64,000 nt of DNA, from the NCBI RefSeq assembly GCF_011397635.1, contig NC_064769.1:20291207-20355206 (forward strand). Direction: 5' to 3'. A model generated the notes under the pieces. The model did no database searches and was not told the DNA's origin. It was given only the letters and a program-made list of their open reading frames with translations. This document shows, piece by piece, positions 1-11,427 of the stretch (position 1 is its first letter; the number at the start of each line of letters is the position of its first letter). The position numbers were made by a program, and so were the translations under genes. This stretch comes from Epinephelus fuscoguttatus. Lineage: Eukaryota > Chordata > Actinopteri > Perciformes > Serranidae.

Positions 1-208
1 TTGTGAAGATTATCTCACTAAACAAAACTCATATCATAAACTTTTGTTTGCCTCTGATCTTATTTTCTGCAATAATCCAAAATCCAATGGAAAAACCCCA
101 CTGGATTTTGGAGAAAGCAACCAGGGCGACATTAACTTCCAGGTTCGCCCACAAAATAATATTATCGCTCCACCACTTTATACTGCTTTTATGAGTCACG
201 TTTAATTC

Positions 209-1434
209 AGGCTAGTGTGCGAGAACTTTGTCATTGACACAGATGATAATGGGTTGCCAGATCTGGTAGAATTTGTCTTCACACCCTCTCAATAAGAATT
301 TAATTCTTTACCAGATGCAGGTACTGCGTTACATCTTTCATAAGAGCAGAGAAGGTTGGAGCTTGTTCGCTTCCAGTTTAGTAGTGTCAGTCTCTGTGCT
401 AGAAGGGTTACAGATGTTTTATGTTATATTGAAAGGTGGCTAGCACAAGATCAGATCATTTGACTCCAGAGGATTTTAGAGTTTTGCACCATTTTAACTG
501 GTGAAAACTTTGTTAGTCACTATTTGCTCTGCACTTGAACTTTACTCGGCATGTCAGTGACACCACCTACATTTCTTCATCCTGTTGATTCATATGCAGC
601 ATGTAACCGCCCACAGACCCTCTGACTTCTCCTTTTTGGGCTTTTCTTAGTAAACTTTCACATCAGCCGGTCTTGCTGTTTCTGAGAGACCCCTACCTGC
701 TGCCGTCTGCTCACGGTGAGTTCAGGCTGCCTATGCCTAATATCATCTTACCCCTGTGCTTAATCATTCCAGATATTAATTATTTATGGTAAATAAACTA
801 TAAAACTATTGTACCCTCTTCTTGCTCATCTTACCTTTTCTTACCTTTCAGATTCATTCTCAAACGTTGTGATCGAAGGTGTGGTACATGGAGTTTTCTA
901 CCCAGATCTTCAACCAAGGTAGAGCTGCTGACACGGATCTGAGGGCACGTCATTGCAAAAAGATGCTCCGTGTTTTCACACCATTTTTCGGTGTGCGTCA
1001 GGAGGGACATGACATGTTTAGATACGCTGAGCCTCATTTACATTCTCCAAAGCATAAAACAAAAATCCATACATTTCTTTTCTTCTTTCAATAAATCACT
1101 GGTATTTCTTTTAAAACCCTTACACCCACTAACGTCTGCACCATCACTATCGGTTGTTTTTTTTAAATAATCAAAACTGATTTCAGTGGATTTGAATCCT
1201 AACAAAATAGTTTTAGGAAGCAACTTCTGTCAGCTATAAAATATAACTATATGTGACACAGTTTGGCAGGTTAACATAGATGTTTTTTAGGCATTAGAAT
1301 CAAAATAATGAATGACTATAAAGATTTTTTTCAGATTACAGCAAATAACTGCAGAGAAAGCAGGATCCACTGGAAGTAGAGATAAGAGGCAGATCAAAGT
1401 AGGGGAAGTGCTCTTTTTTGAGGGCTTTTACTAA
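209..1434 (+). CDS. Possible exons of an unidentified gene at the left edge
   Basis: I do not recognise this gene. Two short segments have good splice signals and compatible phases. The first, 667-715, follows a catcag acceptor, ends at a strong gtgagt donor and reads PVLLFLRDPYLLPSAH. The second, 852-918, follows a tttcag acceptor, ends at a gtagag donor and reads DSFSNVVIEGVVHGVFYP onward. The first ends in phase 1 and the second accepts phase 1. A weaker candidate lies at 209-298, after an attcag acceptor, reading NFVIDTDDNGLPDLVEF before a stop. A weak terminal exon could start at 1335 and stop at 1434. Most of the gene would lie left of the window, convergent with ggcx. No domain is visible, and chance open reading is not excluded. 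Confidence 0.3.
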
Positions 1435-1958
1435 GTAAATACCAGAAGTTGAAACCCTGGGGAACCAGAGAGGAAATGCTGATGCCAGCTGGACTGAAGG
1501 TTAATTTACCAGACACAGAGGAGGCCTGTAAAGGACAAAGCACAGGGCTGGAGTGTGGAGCTGGAGCCTGGCCTGCACACAGGGAGGTGCCACTCCCTTT
1601 GTAGCACCAGCGCTGTGGTTTTTGAATTTGCTCTGAGCTGCCAAATGGAGCCGTGCGAGGGAGTGCAGTGGGTCAGCGTGGAGCAATTTCGAGTGTGTTT
1701 GTGCATTCTCGGGGAGCTGACGGCTATGTGCCACATGTAAGGGTGGAAATGATTTGAGTTGTGATGTGGATCTTTTACTGAGCATCAGATGTTCGAGAAG
1801 GAGTGCTGCAGTGTTTGCTACTGAGCTCTGTGGGGCTTCTGGAGGAGCCGTTTGGTTAGGTGTTGAGCTTCAGGTTTTGGGCACGAAGCCATTTTGAAAT
1901 GTAACCATGACAGACAGAAATATGTGGCACAACCTGTGAGTTAGGAATGACATGTTAA
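919..1958. other. Intergenic, nothing firm seen
   Basis: Apart from the doubtful terminal exon at 1335-1434, I see no supported gene or recognisable repeat here. Short open frames around 1501-1785 on both strands lack splice context and protein character. Confidence 0.5.
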
Positions 1959-2642
1959 AGGAATACTTCACCCCCCCAAATGATCGCTTGTATATCAGTT
2001 ACTCACCCTGTGTTACATCAACTTTGTGAATAAAACACTGTTTTTCTGGCATGCCTCCGGTTAGTGAAAAATCTAAAAACTGAGAAAATTCTTCATACAT
2101 TGAAGTCATAAGGGACCACGTTTTAAATCAGCGAACTCTCACACAACTCATGCAGAATAATCCAAGTCTCATCTATCCAGTCGTATGCTCAGTACGTCCC
2201 AAACAGACAGCCCTTTCCATTGGGGAGCTGAACTTAAAGTGAACCTTATCTATGCTCTCTTAAAAGCCAGACTCCATTGACAAAAACACTAATTTTGCCT
2301 CGCTGAACACGGGAGCTGCTGGTCTACTGCTGCCTCTATCAGTTAGTTTGTGTTATTGTGTGACTTTGGTGAATCCAAACTAATCTTTTAAAACACCAAA
2401 GTCACACAGTAACACAAACTAACTGCTTGAGGCAGTGTTAGAAATACTGTATTTATATAGTTTAAATTTTACTGCTTGTTAAATGTGGACCCTAATGACT
2501 TTATTTCATCAAGAACCTTCTCCATTTTTGGATTCTACATTCTCCGCAGGCATGTAAGGAAAAAGGTTGTCCTCACAAATTCAATGTAATACATGGTGAG
2601 TGATTGATATACAGATCGTCATTCTGCAGGTGGAGTATGCCT
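1959..2642. mobile_element. Non-autonomous piggyBac-like element (MITE)
   Basis: The element is flanked on both sides by TTAA (1955-1958 and 2643-2646), the piggyBac target-site duplication. Its ends form imperfect terminal inverted repeats: AGGAATACTTCACC on the left and, reading inward from the right, AGGCATACTCCACC. Similarity continues inward for about 55 bases as diverged copies of a tract containing TGTATATCA and ACTCACC. It is about 684 bp long and has no transposase frame, so it must have been mobilised in trans. A strong hairpin sits near its middle. It lies in the intergenic DNA downstream of ggcx. The piggyBac assignment rests on the TTAA only. Confidence 0.7.
2329..2436. repeat. 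Near-perfect hairpin inside the piggyBac-like MITE
   Basis: Arms 2340-2371 and 2394-2425 are 32-nt inverted complements with one mismatch around a 22-nt loop. Pairing resumes outward to about 2329 and 2436 after a short interruption. A transcript of either strand would fold into a long stem. Confidence 0.8.
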
Positions 2643-2646
2643 TTAA

Positions 2647-4040
2647 GTTTGAGGTGGGTGTTAGTGGAGTTGTGGAAAATGGATGTTGACAGAGCAATTA
2701 AAAGAACACTCCACTGATTTAACATTGCACTCCTATTGCTGTGTCAGACTCGCAACAATTTAAACTAGGGATATTATCTTTTTTATTCAAAGTATTCATT
2801 GTCCTTAGCTTGTGCCTACATTACCCACAATGCGTTTGATTGTAGATTCAGATGTGTTTTGCTAACATGGCTTGAGCCTGAGATGAGGAGCTGCAGAAGT
2901 CTGGTGAGCTGCTTCTTCATAGCTCCACACCACCAGATTTTTTGGAGACGTGTAGTCTTCAGCCCTTACTTATGCTGACTCAAGTGACATCACTTGAGGC
3001 AATTTGTCTGATTTGGTGCCGCTCACTCTGAAGCCAGTGCAACTGCGCATTTGTAGTAATATTCCCCAAGATCTGTAAACAGACTCTGGTGTGTAAAGTC
3101 AGTGAAAGTCCCCAGAGAGGATTAGAGAGACCTCAAGGACACTTCTCCACTTCTGATTTATGCCTCCTTGCTTCCTTCACTTGCATTTCAGAAGACATTT
3201 AACAAAAGATCACAGAGTTCATTGATTGCCATCAGTGAATGCAAAATCTGACATTTGAAATAGTTCCAGCTTGTGCAAAAATTATGTTAACTGAAGGAAA
3301 AATATCTATCATAATCATTAAATTAAAGCAGAAATCTTAGTATTGACTAGAACTGACACAGTCCTGTTCCTATTATACTGTCCCAAAAACTACAGACTCT
3401 GCTCACACACACAGGTTGGTAACTGTAGATCTACATATCGTTTTTCACATGAAGATGAGAATCATGTTAGATGTGCGTATATGAGTAGGAACTAAAGGCT
3501 TTAGATATCATTTTCTAAAGGCCAGTGTCTAACACTAACACCAGTCATGAATTTACACATTATATAAAAGGCCAGTTTTCACTTGTGGTGATTAGTGACG
3601 TAGTCACCCATCATAAAGGGATCCAAAGTGTTTTGTTTTACAGAGCATTTTTAAAATGAGCGACGGTGATTTAAAGGACTTAGAACCAGTACAACACTGT
3701 GCAATATGAACTGAAACAGACTGTCTTTATGTTGGTCCTTTGTTAGGTGCAAACCATCTCCTGTTGTGAACACTTGAAATGATGTGTAGCTTTTGTGAAA
3801 CATTATGTTGCATGTCAGACTTTAGGCAGTAACCGATGACGCTCGTCATTGTTTTCATTGTTGACACTTTCTATGTGACTGGACCTCCACTACAGCACAG
3901 TGACAACTACATATTTATACTAAATCAAATGAATCCTGAACATTTAACCTCAACTAAACACATCATGAATTTATGTTTTAACAAAGTGAATCATTTCCTA
4001 GAGATCCATCTTGTAGATTTATATGTATTTATATTGTGTA
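2647..4040. other. Intergenic, nothing firm seen
   Basis: AT-rich single-copy-looking DNA. The open frame at 3836-4066 shows no splice context or recognisable protein. No gene or named repeat is supported. Confidence 0.5.
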
Positions 4041-4044
4041 CAGT

Positions 4045-4290
4045 TTGTGCCATAGACTGTATGTAAAGATGGACGTGTCTCCACTTCCTCCCACTGTACA
4101 AAAATGAAAAAATATCCCAGATATGGATGCTGTCATCTTCGTCATTTGGAGCCAGAGGTTGCACAATAACAAATTAGTTCCCGCTCATGCACCCAGGCTT
4201 TATGACCTGTTCTGCAGCCAGCCACCAGGGGGCGATCAACATGTTTTGGCTTCATTTTTTTCGGGTCGTGAGTAAATGGTGACCCAGGCC
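4045..4290. repeat. Teleost interspersed repeat with CTCF-like core
   Basis: This stretch contains a phrase I know from many fish genomes, beginning around ATAGACTGTATGTAAAGATG and running through a CCACCAGGGGGCG box at 4222-4234. The element class is not clear to me. The family assignment is from memory and the borders are approximate. Confidence 0.45.
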
Positions 4291-5190
4291 ACTAGGAAAG
4301 CAGCTCAGCCTTGCAGCAAATTTTTCCTAGTGGCCACTCATGTTATTGGATAAAAAAAAATCCCCTGTGGCCGGTAAAGCATTTCCCCGGACCACCTTTA
4401 TAAAATAGACGTCCATAAAACTGTTGACAGGACACCTCAAACTGCAAACGTCAATTATGATTCTTTCTATTCTGAATTTTTGAGCCATTGCGGTTTCATA
4501 TTTGTGAAACATTCCTCAAGCTGAGAAAAGCTATTTAAAAATCTGTTTTGTCATCACAGTGTAGAGTCTATGAGCCAAGCAGGAACTTGTGGGCAGGGCC
4601 AGGGGGAGAAACACTACTGCGCATATTCAGTGGGCCACATACCGCTGAAGTAAACCAGGAAACTAGAAAGCTTTTCTGATGTATGCGCAAGGCGACTAAC
4701 TCCTTTAAAAATAGGCGCCATCTTGGCGTCCAATATCTAGTTATTATGAAAATCCATGTGTAACACTAGATGTGCAAAACTCGCACGTTGCTTCTTGTCT
4801 CACTGTTTTAGGGTGTTCTAACACTATGGTTCAGTTCAGGTTAGCTTGAGGTACAAAAAAACAAGTTGTTTATGGACAGAATGGTTTGAAGCACATAACA
4901 TGAACCCCAGTGGTGGTTTTCACAAATCTGGGGTTAGAACCTCAATGACAACCTTTTGGGAAGCGGTAATGTCGTCCATCTTTGTACACAGTCATTGGTT
5001 TGTGCTCTAACTTTGTGAAAAGTGTCATTTATGTGCCATAATGTCGACCTACAGTGAACACTGGAATTCTACTGTAGCACTTTAAGATGGGCAATATGTA
5101 AAATACTGACACCAATAAAATTCATTATTTCCACAAACTTCGTCTGTCAGACTGAAAGTTCAAGTTGATTTTTAATTAAAATGACACCCA
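4291..5190. other. Intergenic between repeat and ggcx 3' end
   Basis: I see no convincing gene here. The short minus-strand frame at 4327-4512 has no support. Confidence 0.5.
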
Positions 5191-5208
5191 ATGTATTAAC
5201 ACATGAAC

Positions 5209-5214
5209 TTTATT
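5209..5214 (-). terminator. ggcx: Candidate ggcx poly(A) signal
   Basis: AATAAA on the minus strand, about 720 nt downstream of the ggcx stop. It would give a 3' UTR spanning roughly 5190-5935. Other signals are possible. Confidence 0.45.
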
Positions 5215-5935
5215 ATAAAAAAGTGACTAGAAAAGGCTGATTGACAAGATCACAACTGTTTTGTATTTGTCAGTGTTTCTCACATTAAAGGGTGAAAGAT
5301 CAGAGAAGCGTGTTCCCTTTAAACAGAGTAAACCTCCATATATCCTTCTGAAAATTTTAAATCTGCTTGTCATGATCCAGCAAAAATGACTGAAATTAGA
5401 GCTCGGTTATTCACTAAAAATCTGTCCCCATAAACTTAAAACCGTTCAGTAACATGCTTTCTTGTTTCCAGTCAAAACAAAGACGCATTCAAGTTTAGTG
5501 TATTTAAAATATGACCCTCCAGCAGATCATACAATGCAAACTTCATTGTCATAGATGTCTGTAATTTTTAATTAATTATCAATGTCTCCAAGTGTCCCCA
5601 AGCCTTAATTGCACTTATAAGACTCTTAAGCATAATTAAACAAACAGGAAATGTAATCTTGCACATCTGTTAATGTACAGAATTCACGTTTAGCCGCAGC
5701 TATGACAGAAAAATGTCCTCTGCATAAATTCAGATTCTTAAAAAATACTGGCTTTACATTAGGAAATAACCTGAAATGCAAAATATTTCAGAAGCATAGA
5801 AAATTAAAAGTCCTCTGATTTCTGGGCAGCGCTGTCACAGTAACAGTCCAGTAGTAACGACACACACACACACCCATCTGTTTGATATGTGCGATCCAGC
5901 AATTCAGCACATTATCTCTGGTCCCAGCGACGGCT

Positions 5936-8900
5936 TTAAAGTTCTCCGTGACCGACTTCATCTTTTAGCCTTTCGTCCTGGTTGGCTTCTGCCTCGGGTG
6001 CTTTCATGTTGGCGAAGGCGACTTCTCTGGTCAGCTGCTCGATGGGAGGGAGACCCACCGCCAGGTTTCTCATGGCGATGGCTGTCATCAAGAATCTGGG
6101 GGGGGAGGGGGCAGAGTTAATGCAGTACATTGACATTGCATGAATTTTCTGTGTAAACCTGGCATGTTACTGTGCTGTTGGAGGACACACTCACCCTCTC
6201 CGTATCGTGTAGTACTTCTTTACTGCGAAGCGCTCCAGCCGCTCTAGCACACCAGCCTCCCTGCGTTTCTTCACCTCCTTCATGCGGCGCTGCCTCTTCA
6301 GGAACAGCTGCACAATGGGGTCGGTGGCGTTGACCTCCGCCCCTTCATTGTCTGCAGCGACAAGAGGCTGCAGCTCAGGAGGAAGAGGCTCCGTTTCTGT
6401 GGGAAGAGACCGTCCAAGGCAGTCAGCACCAGAGTCAGAGCCACTCTGATCTGTGAGGTTGTTTCTATATAGTTAAGATAACCTAGCCTTCATTGTGTTA
6501 AAGGGTAACTTGGGTATTTTTCAACATGGACACTATTTTCCCAGGTTTTTTTGTCAACGTGACTAATGGGAACAACCACTTTAAAAAGTGGTCCAGTATA
6601 CTGTGAGAGCACTGCAGCCAGCAACGTCATAACAGGTTGCGTTGTAACCACCTGGGGCATTTGTCCACTATAAGTGCTTCTTTTTGCCACTAACGGGCTC
6701 AGATGATAATTATACGTAAATGTCTGAAAGCATTATGGAAAGGATCCTTTAGAGAATGACCTTTTGTTAAAGAGCAAGATCCCCTTTGTTTACCCAGAAA
6801 CAGTCCTGAAATCGCCATCACCAAACCCACCAGACTCCATTTAAATAAACAGTAATTTTAGCATCTATAGAGCCAGCATATTTTCACGTCTAACTAGGTG
6901 AATTAAGGTTTTTTTTCCAAACAAACCAGAGATTGTGATCGTTGGAACAGTGGAGAGATGAATTAAGACAGTTTTAAGTGTTTTATTTTGTTTATGCAAC
7001 TTTGAATTAAGTGTGTTTTACCTTGATAAAATTTCCGTTTTTTTTAAATGGAGTCTGGTGGGTTTGGTGATAGCAATTTTGGGGCTTTTTCTGTTTCAAC
7101 AAAGGATCTCACTCTGTACCAAAAAGGTCTATCTCTGTAGTGATTCTTTCCATAATGTTGTCAGATACTTAAAACAATCTGAGCCTGTCTGTGCCAAAAA
7201 CTGCCAAAAACTGGATTATTGCCCATTAACATTTCTCTTGTCATCTCCATTAGTCACCTAGTTACCCTTAAGTTACCCTCAAACTGCCTGACATTTACCT
7301 GTCCCATTGCGAATGCGCTCCTGAAGCTCCAACAACTTGGTGAAGTTCTGCTGTAGTGCCGACTCTGTGGTGTTGACGTAGATGTACATGTAGCAAGACG
7401 GGTCTTCAGACACTGTGTACACCTTATGGTAAGCCCCAGCAGGTACCTACACACACACGCACACACACATTATTGTAAATTCTTGAGTGTGTCCTGGTTG
7501 AACAATGTAATGTTAATGGTGATGATGGTGTGTTGCTGTACCTTTATCTGCTCACCAGGCTGAAGAGTGTAGTTCTTCTTCTCCTCTACTATCTCAACGT
7601 TCACTTTGCCCTGCAACACACTGATGCTGGTGTTGCCAAGATCTTCACTTACAAAGTTTTCTAAGTGGAGACCTAAAAGGTGACATACTGCCAGTTAGCA
7701 CAAAGTGTAGCACCAAGAATTAATGAAGCTAAACAAAACAACAAACAAGAAATATAACTATGCTTTTCCGACTAATCGAAAGATAAGATAAGGAGAGATT
7801 TGTAACCTGGGAAATCAGCGATAAAGACAATCTCGGTCTGATTGTCCAAACTGCCCTCAATCTCCTGAAACTTGGTCCTCCAGGGTGAGAGGTCCACCAG
7901 CAGAGGCATCAGCCATGTGTTTGGTCGGAAAGGTGACCAGTCCGCCCTCACAATGTCCACACGCGGATCAAAGATCCTTAGAGAAAAAAGCCCAGAGCAC
8001 ATTTAAAAACACACACTCCTACTACTGTTAGTTTAAAGTTATTTTTTGAAATCATTATTAATTTGATACGTCTGAAGTAATTACATTAATAGCATCTTTT
8101 TCCCTCTCGTACCTTTGCTGGAAGCGTTCATTGATGGACACCCAGATGTCAAAGTAGATTTCCGGGTCAGTGATATTATATCGGGGCAGGAACGCATGGA
8201 GGCATGTGGCATACTGCTTCAGCATGTCTCCGTGATCCTTCCATCGACGGCTTTGTGTGAAAACCTTCAGAACACAGACAGTGTGGTTATTAATTCATAA
8301 GTAGTCAGCTAACCTGAAATTAAGAGAGTCACAGTCTCAAAGGTGAAGTCAGGAAAGTGGTGTAAATAGTTTTTCTTCAACATGTAACAGGTGCAAAACT
8401 TAAGCTATACTATGCAGGATTTTCCCAAAGATCAATGTACAGACTCATACATAAGTAATTCCTCATAATATTTAGTAATGACCAATAGAAGTGTGTGGCA
8501 GTGCATTTCTCTGCCCTGTGCCTGCATTCCCTAAATTTCTTCTTAGGCCTTGTCCACATGGACATGGGTATTTTTGGAAATGGGGTGTTTCCCTCCTTCG
8601 TTCTCATATACATTCCTCTCCAACCACATGGTTATAAAATAAAATTTAAAAAAAATAAAATAAAAAAAGACCAAATGAAAATGCAAAAACTCATCTGAAG
8701 CACTGTCAAGAACACATCACACCAAGAGGCAGTGATGTAACTATAACCCTTAAGACACGCAAAGAAGAAGTTCACCAATCAGCAGCCTAAAAAAGCTTAT
8801 AAGTGTACCTGGAGCAATGACCTCTGTCCTTCACTATAGTGGAATAGAAACTGTACATTTATGTATAAAAGGTTAGAGCCATCACTATTTTGGTCACGTC

Positions 8901-11379
8901 CGCTACTGCACGAAACACCACCTCATTTGTGATGCCTCACAACAGAGATATCAAAGCACACTGACGTTACAAGTTTTGCAGAATAAAGCGGACAAAGCTT
9001 GTTCGAAAGTTGAATCTGGAATTTGCTGTGACTTTCACTGGTGAGCTCAGATGGAGAGGATGGTGATGGAGGGCAAAACTGAGTTGGCCTGTTTTCTGTT
9101 TAACAGGTAGCTACAGTCAGGTCCATAATTATTTGGACAATGATACAGTTGTCATCATTTTGGCTCTGTACACCACCACAATGGGTTTTAAATGAAACAA
9201 TGAATACCTGCTTAAAGTGCAGACTCTCAGCTTTCATTTAAGGCTTTTTTCAAAAATGTAGTATGAACCGTGTAGGAATTACAACCATTTCTTCACACAG
9301 TCCCCCGACTTTAAGGGCTCATAAGTATTTGGACAAACTAACATAATCATCAATTAAACAGTCAGTTTTAATACTTGGTTGCAAATCCTTTGCAGTCAAT
9401 GACTGCCTCAAGTGTTGGACACATAGACATCCCCAGATGCTGGGTTTCTTCCCTGGTGATGCTCTGCCAGCCCTTTACTGCAGCCGTCTGCACTTCCTGC
9501 TTGTGTTTTGCCCTCAGTTTTGGCTTCAGCAAGAGAAACGCATGCTCAATTGGATTCAGGTCAGATGATATGACTTGGCCATTGCAGAACATTCCACTTC
9601 TTTGCCTTAAAAATGTCTTTGGTTGCTTTTGCAGTATGCTTCAGGTCAATGTCCAACTGCACTGCAAAGCATCGTCCAATGAGTTTTGAAGCATTTAGTT
9701 GAATCTGAGCAGATAATGTAGCCCCAAACACTTCAGCTTTCATCCTGCTGCTCTTGTAAGCAAGACAAGACTTCACTAGAATAAATACAGAGGGTTTATC
9801 ACAAGATGCAAACCATTGGTTAGCCTTAGAAATGGAAGGCCAGATTAGAGTTTGTCAAAAACCATTTAAAAAGCCTGTACAGTTGTGGAACAGCATACTA
9901 TGGACAGATAAGACAAAGATCAACTACCAGAATGATGGGAAGACAAGAGAAGGAAGAAGGGAAGGAACTGCTCATGATCCAAAGCACACCACCTCATCAG
10001 TGAAGCATGGTGGAGGTACTGTAATGTCATGGCCATGCATGGCTGCCAGTGGAGCTGGTTCTCTTGTATTTATTGATGATGTGACTGCTGACAAGAGCAG
10101 CAGGATGAAAGCTGAAGTGTTTGGGGCACCATTATCTGCTCAGATTCAACCAAATGCTTCAAAACTCATTGGACGATGCTTTGCAGTGCAGATGGACATT
10201 GACCTGAAGCATACTGCAAAAGCAACCAAAGACATTTTTAAGGCAAAGAAGTGGAATGTTCTGCAATGGCCAAGTCATATCATCTGACCTGAATCCAACT
10301 GAGCATGCGTTTCTCTTGCTGAAGCCAAAACTGAAGCCAAAACACCAAAAACACAAGCAGGAATTGCAGACGGCTGCAGTAAAGGGCTGGCAGAGCATCA
10401 CCAGGGAAGAAACCCAGCATCTGGTGATGTCTATGTGTCCAACACTCCAGGCAGTCATTGACTGTAAAGGATTTGCAACCAAGTATTAAAACTGACTGTT
10501 TAATTGATGATTATGTTAGTTTGTCCAAATACTTATGAGCCCTTAAAGTTGGGGGACTGTGTGAAGAAATGGTTGTAATTCCTACACGGTTCATACTACA
10601 TTTTTGAAAAAAGCCTTAAATGAAAGCTGAGAGTCTGCACTTTAAGCAGGTATTCATTGTTTCATTTAAAACCCATTGTGGTGGTGTACAGAGCCAAAAT
10701 GATGACAACTGTATCATTGTCCAAATAATTATGGACCTGACTGTAAGTTAGCTTGCTGAAGTACCGTCTTCTCCATTACAACAAATGTCGCGGTCCTACA
10801 ATAGTAGCTTGCAGTGTGCGATACAAGCAGTGCAGAGAGGAGAGGCCAAGTCTACAATAACAATTCCTGCATAGTACGCCCTAACCTTAAATTGTTCTAT
10901 CGTGAAATGACTGATGGGTCCATTTTACCTGACATGCCTGTGCATATGTACTCTACATCATGATTATCTGTGCTGCACTGACCTACCATTCAGACAAACC
11001 GAATGTCGTTCTCGCATACTCTTTCTCTGGTGTTTCCCTTGTCACTCACCCCTGGGTTCAGATATCCAATTTCCCCAGTTTTTGCATCTTTGTAGGTGAT
11101 CTTCACATGCTGATGGCTGCGGGAGTGAACCATCATGTCCCACGAGTAGCCGTACAAACCATTGGTCCAGTTGTTGTAACCCTGCAGAAAAACTTTATAT
11201 TAGGATAATTCCATGCAAATAAAATCACACTGTAAAAGATCTGTCACTCTTCAACCACTTTTTGATAAATCAGTATATAGGTATGTCACCATAACTACCG
11301 GTACATAATCAACTTAGTGAGGCCAGCAGTAACTATTGAGGTTGTGTCAATATATCCTATATCACACTGCCCTTGTTTT

Positions 11380-11427
<48 letters not shown>

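Noticed and set aside
1501-1785. 94-codon minus-strand frame
   Set aside because: No splice signals, no recognisable domain and overlapping frames on both strands.
9375-10482. Several 70-150-codon frames read as separate genes
   Set aside because: All are parts or antisense shadows of one inactive palindromic Tc1-like element.
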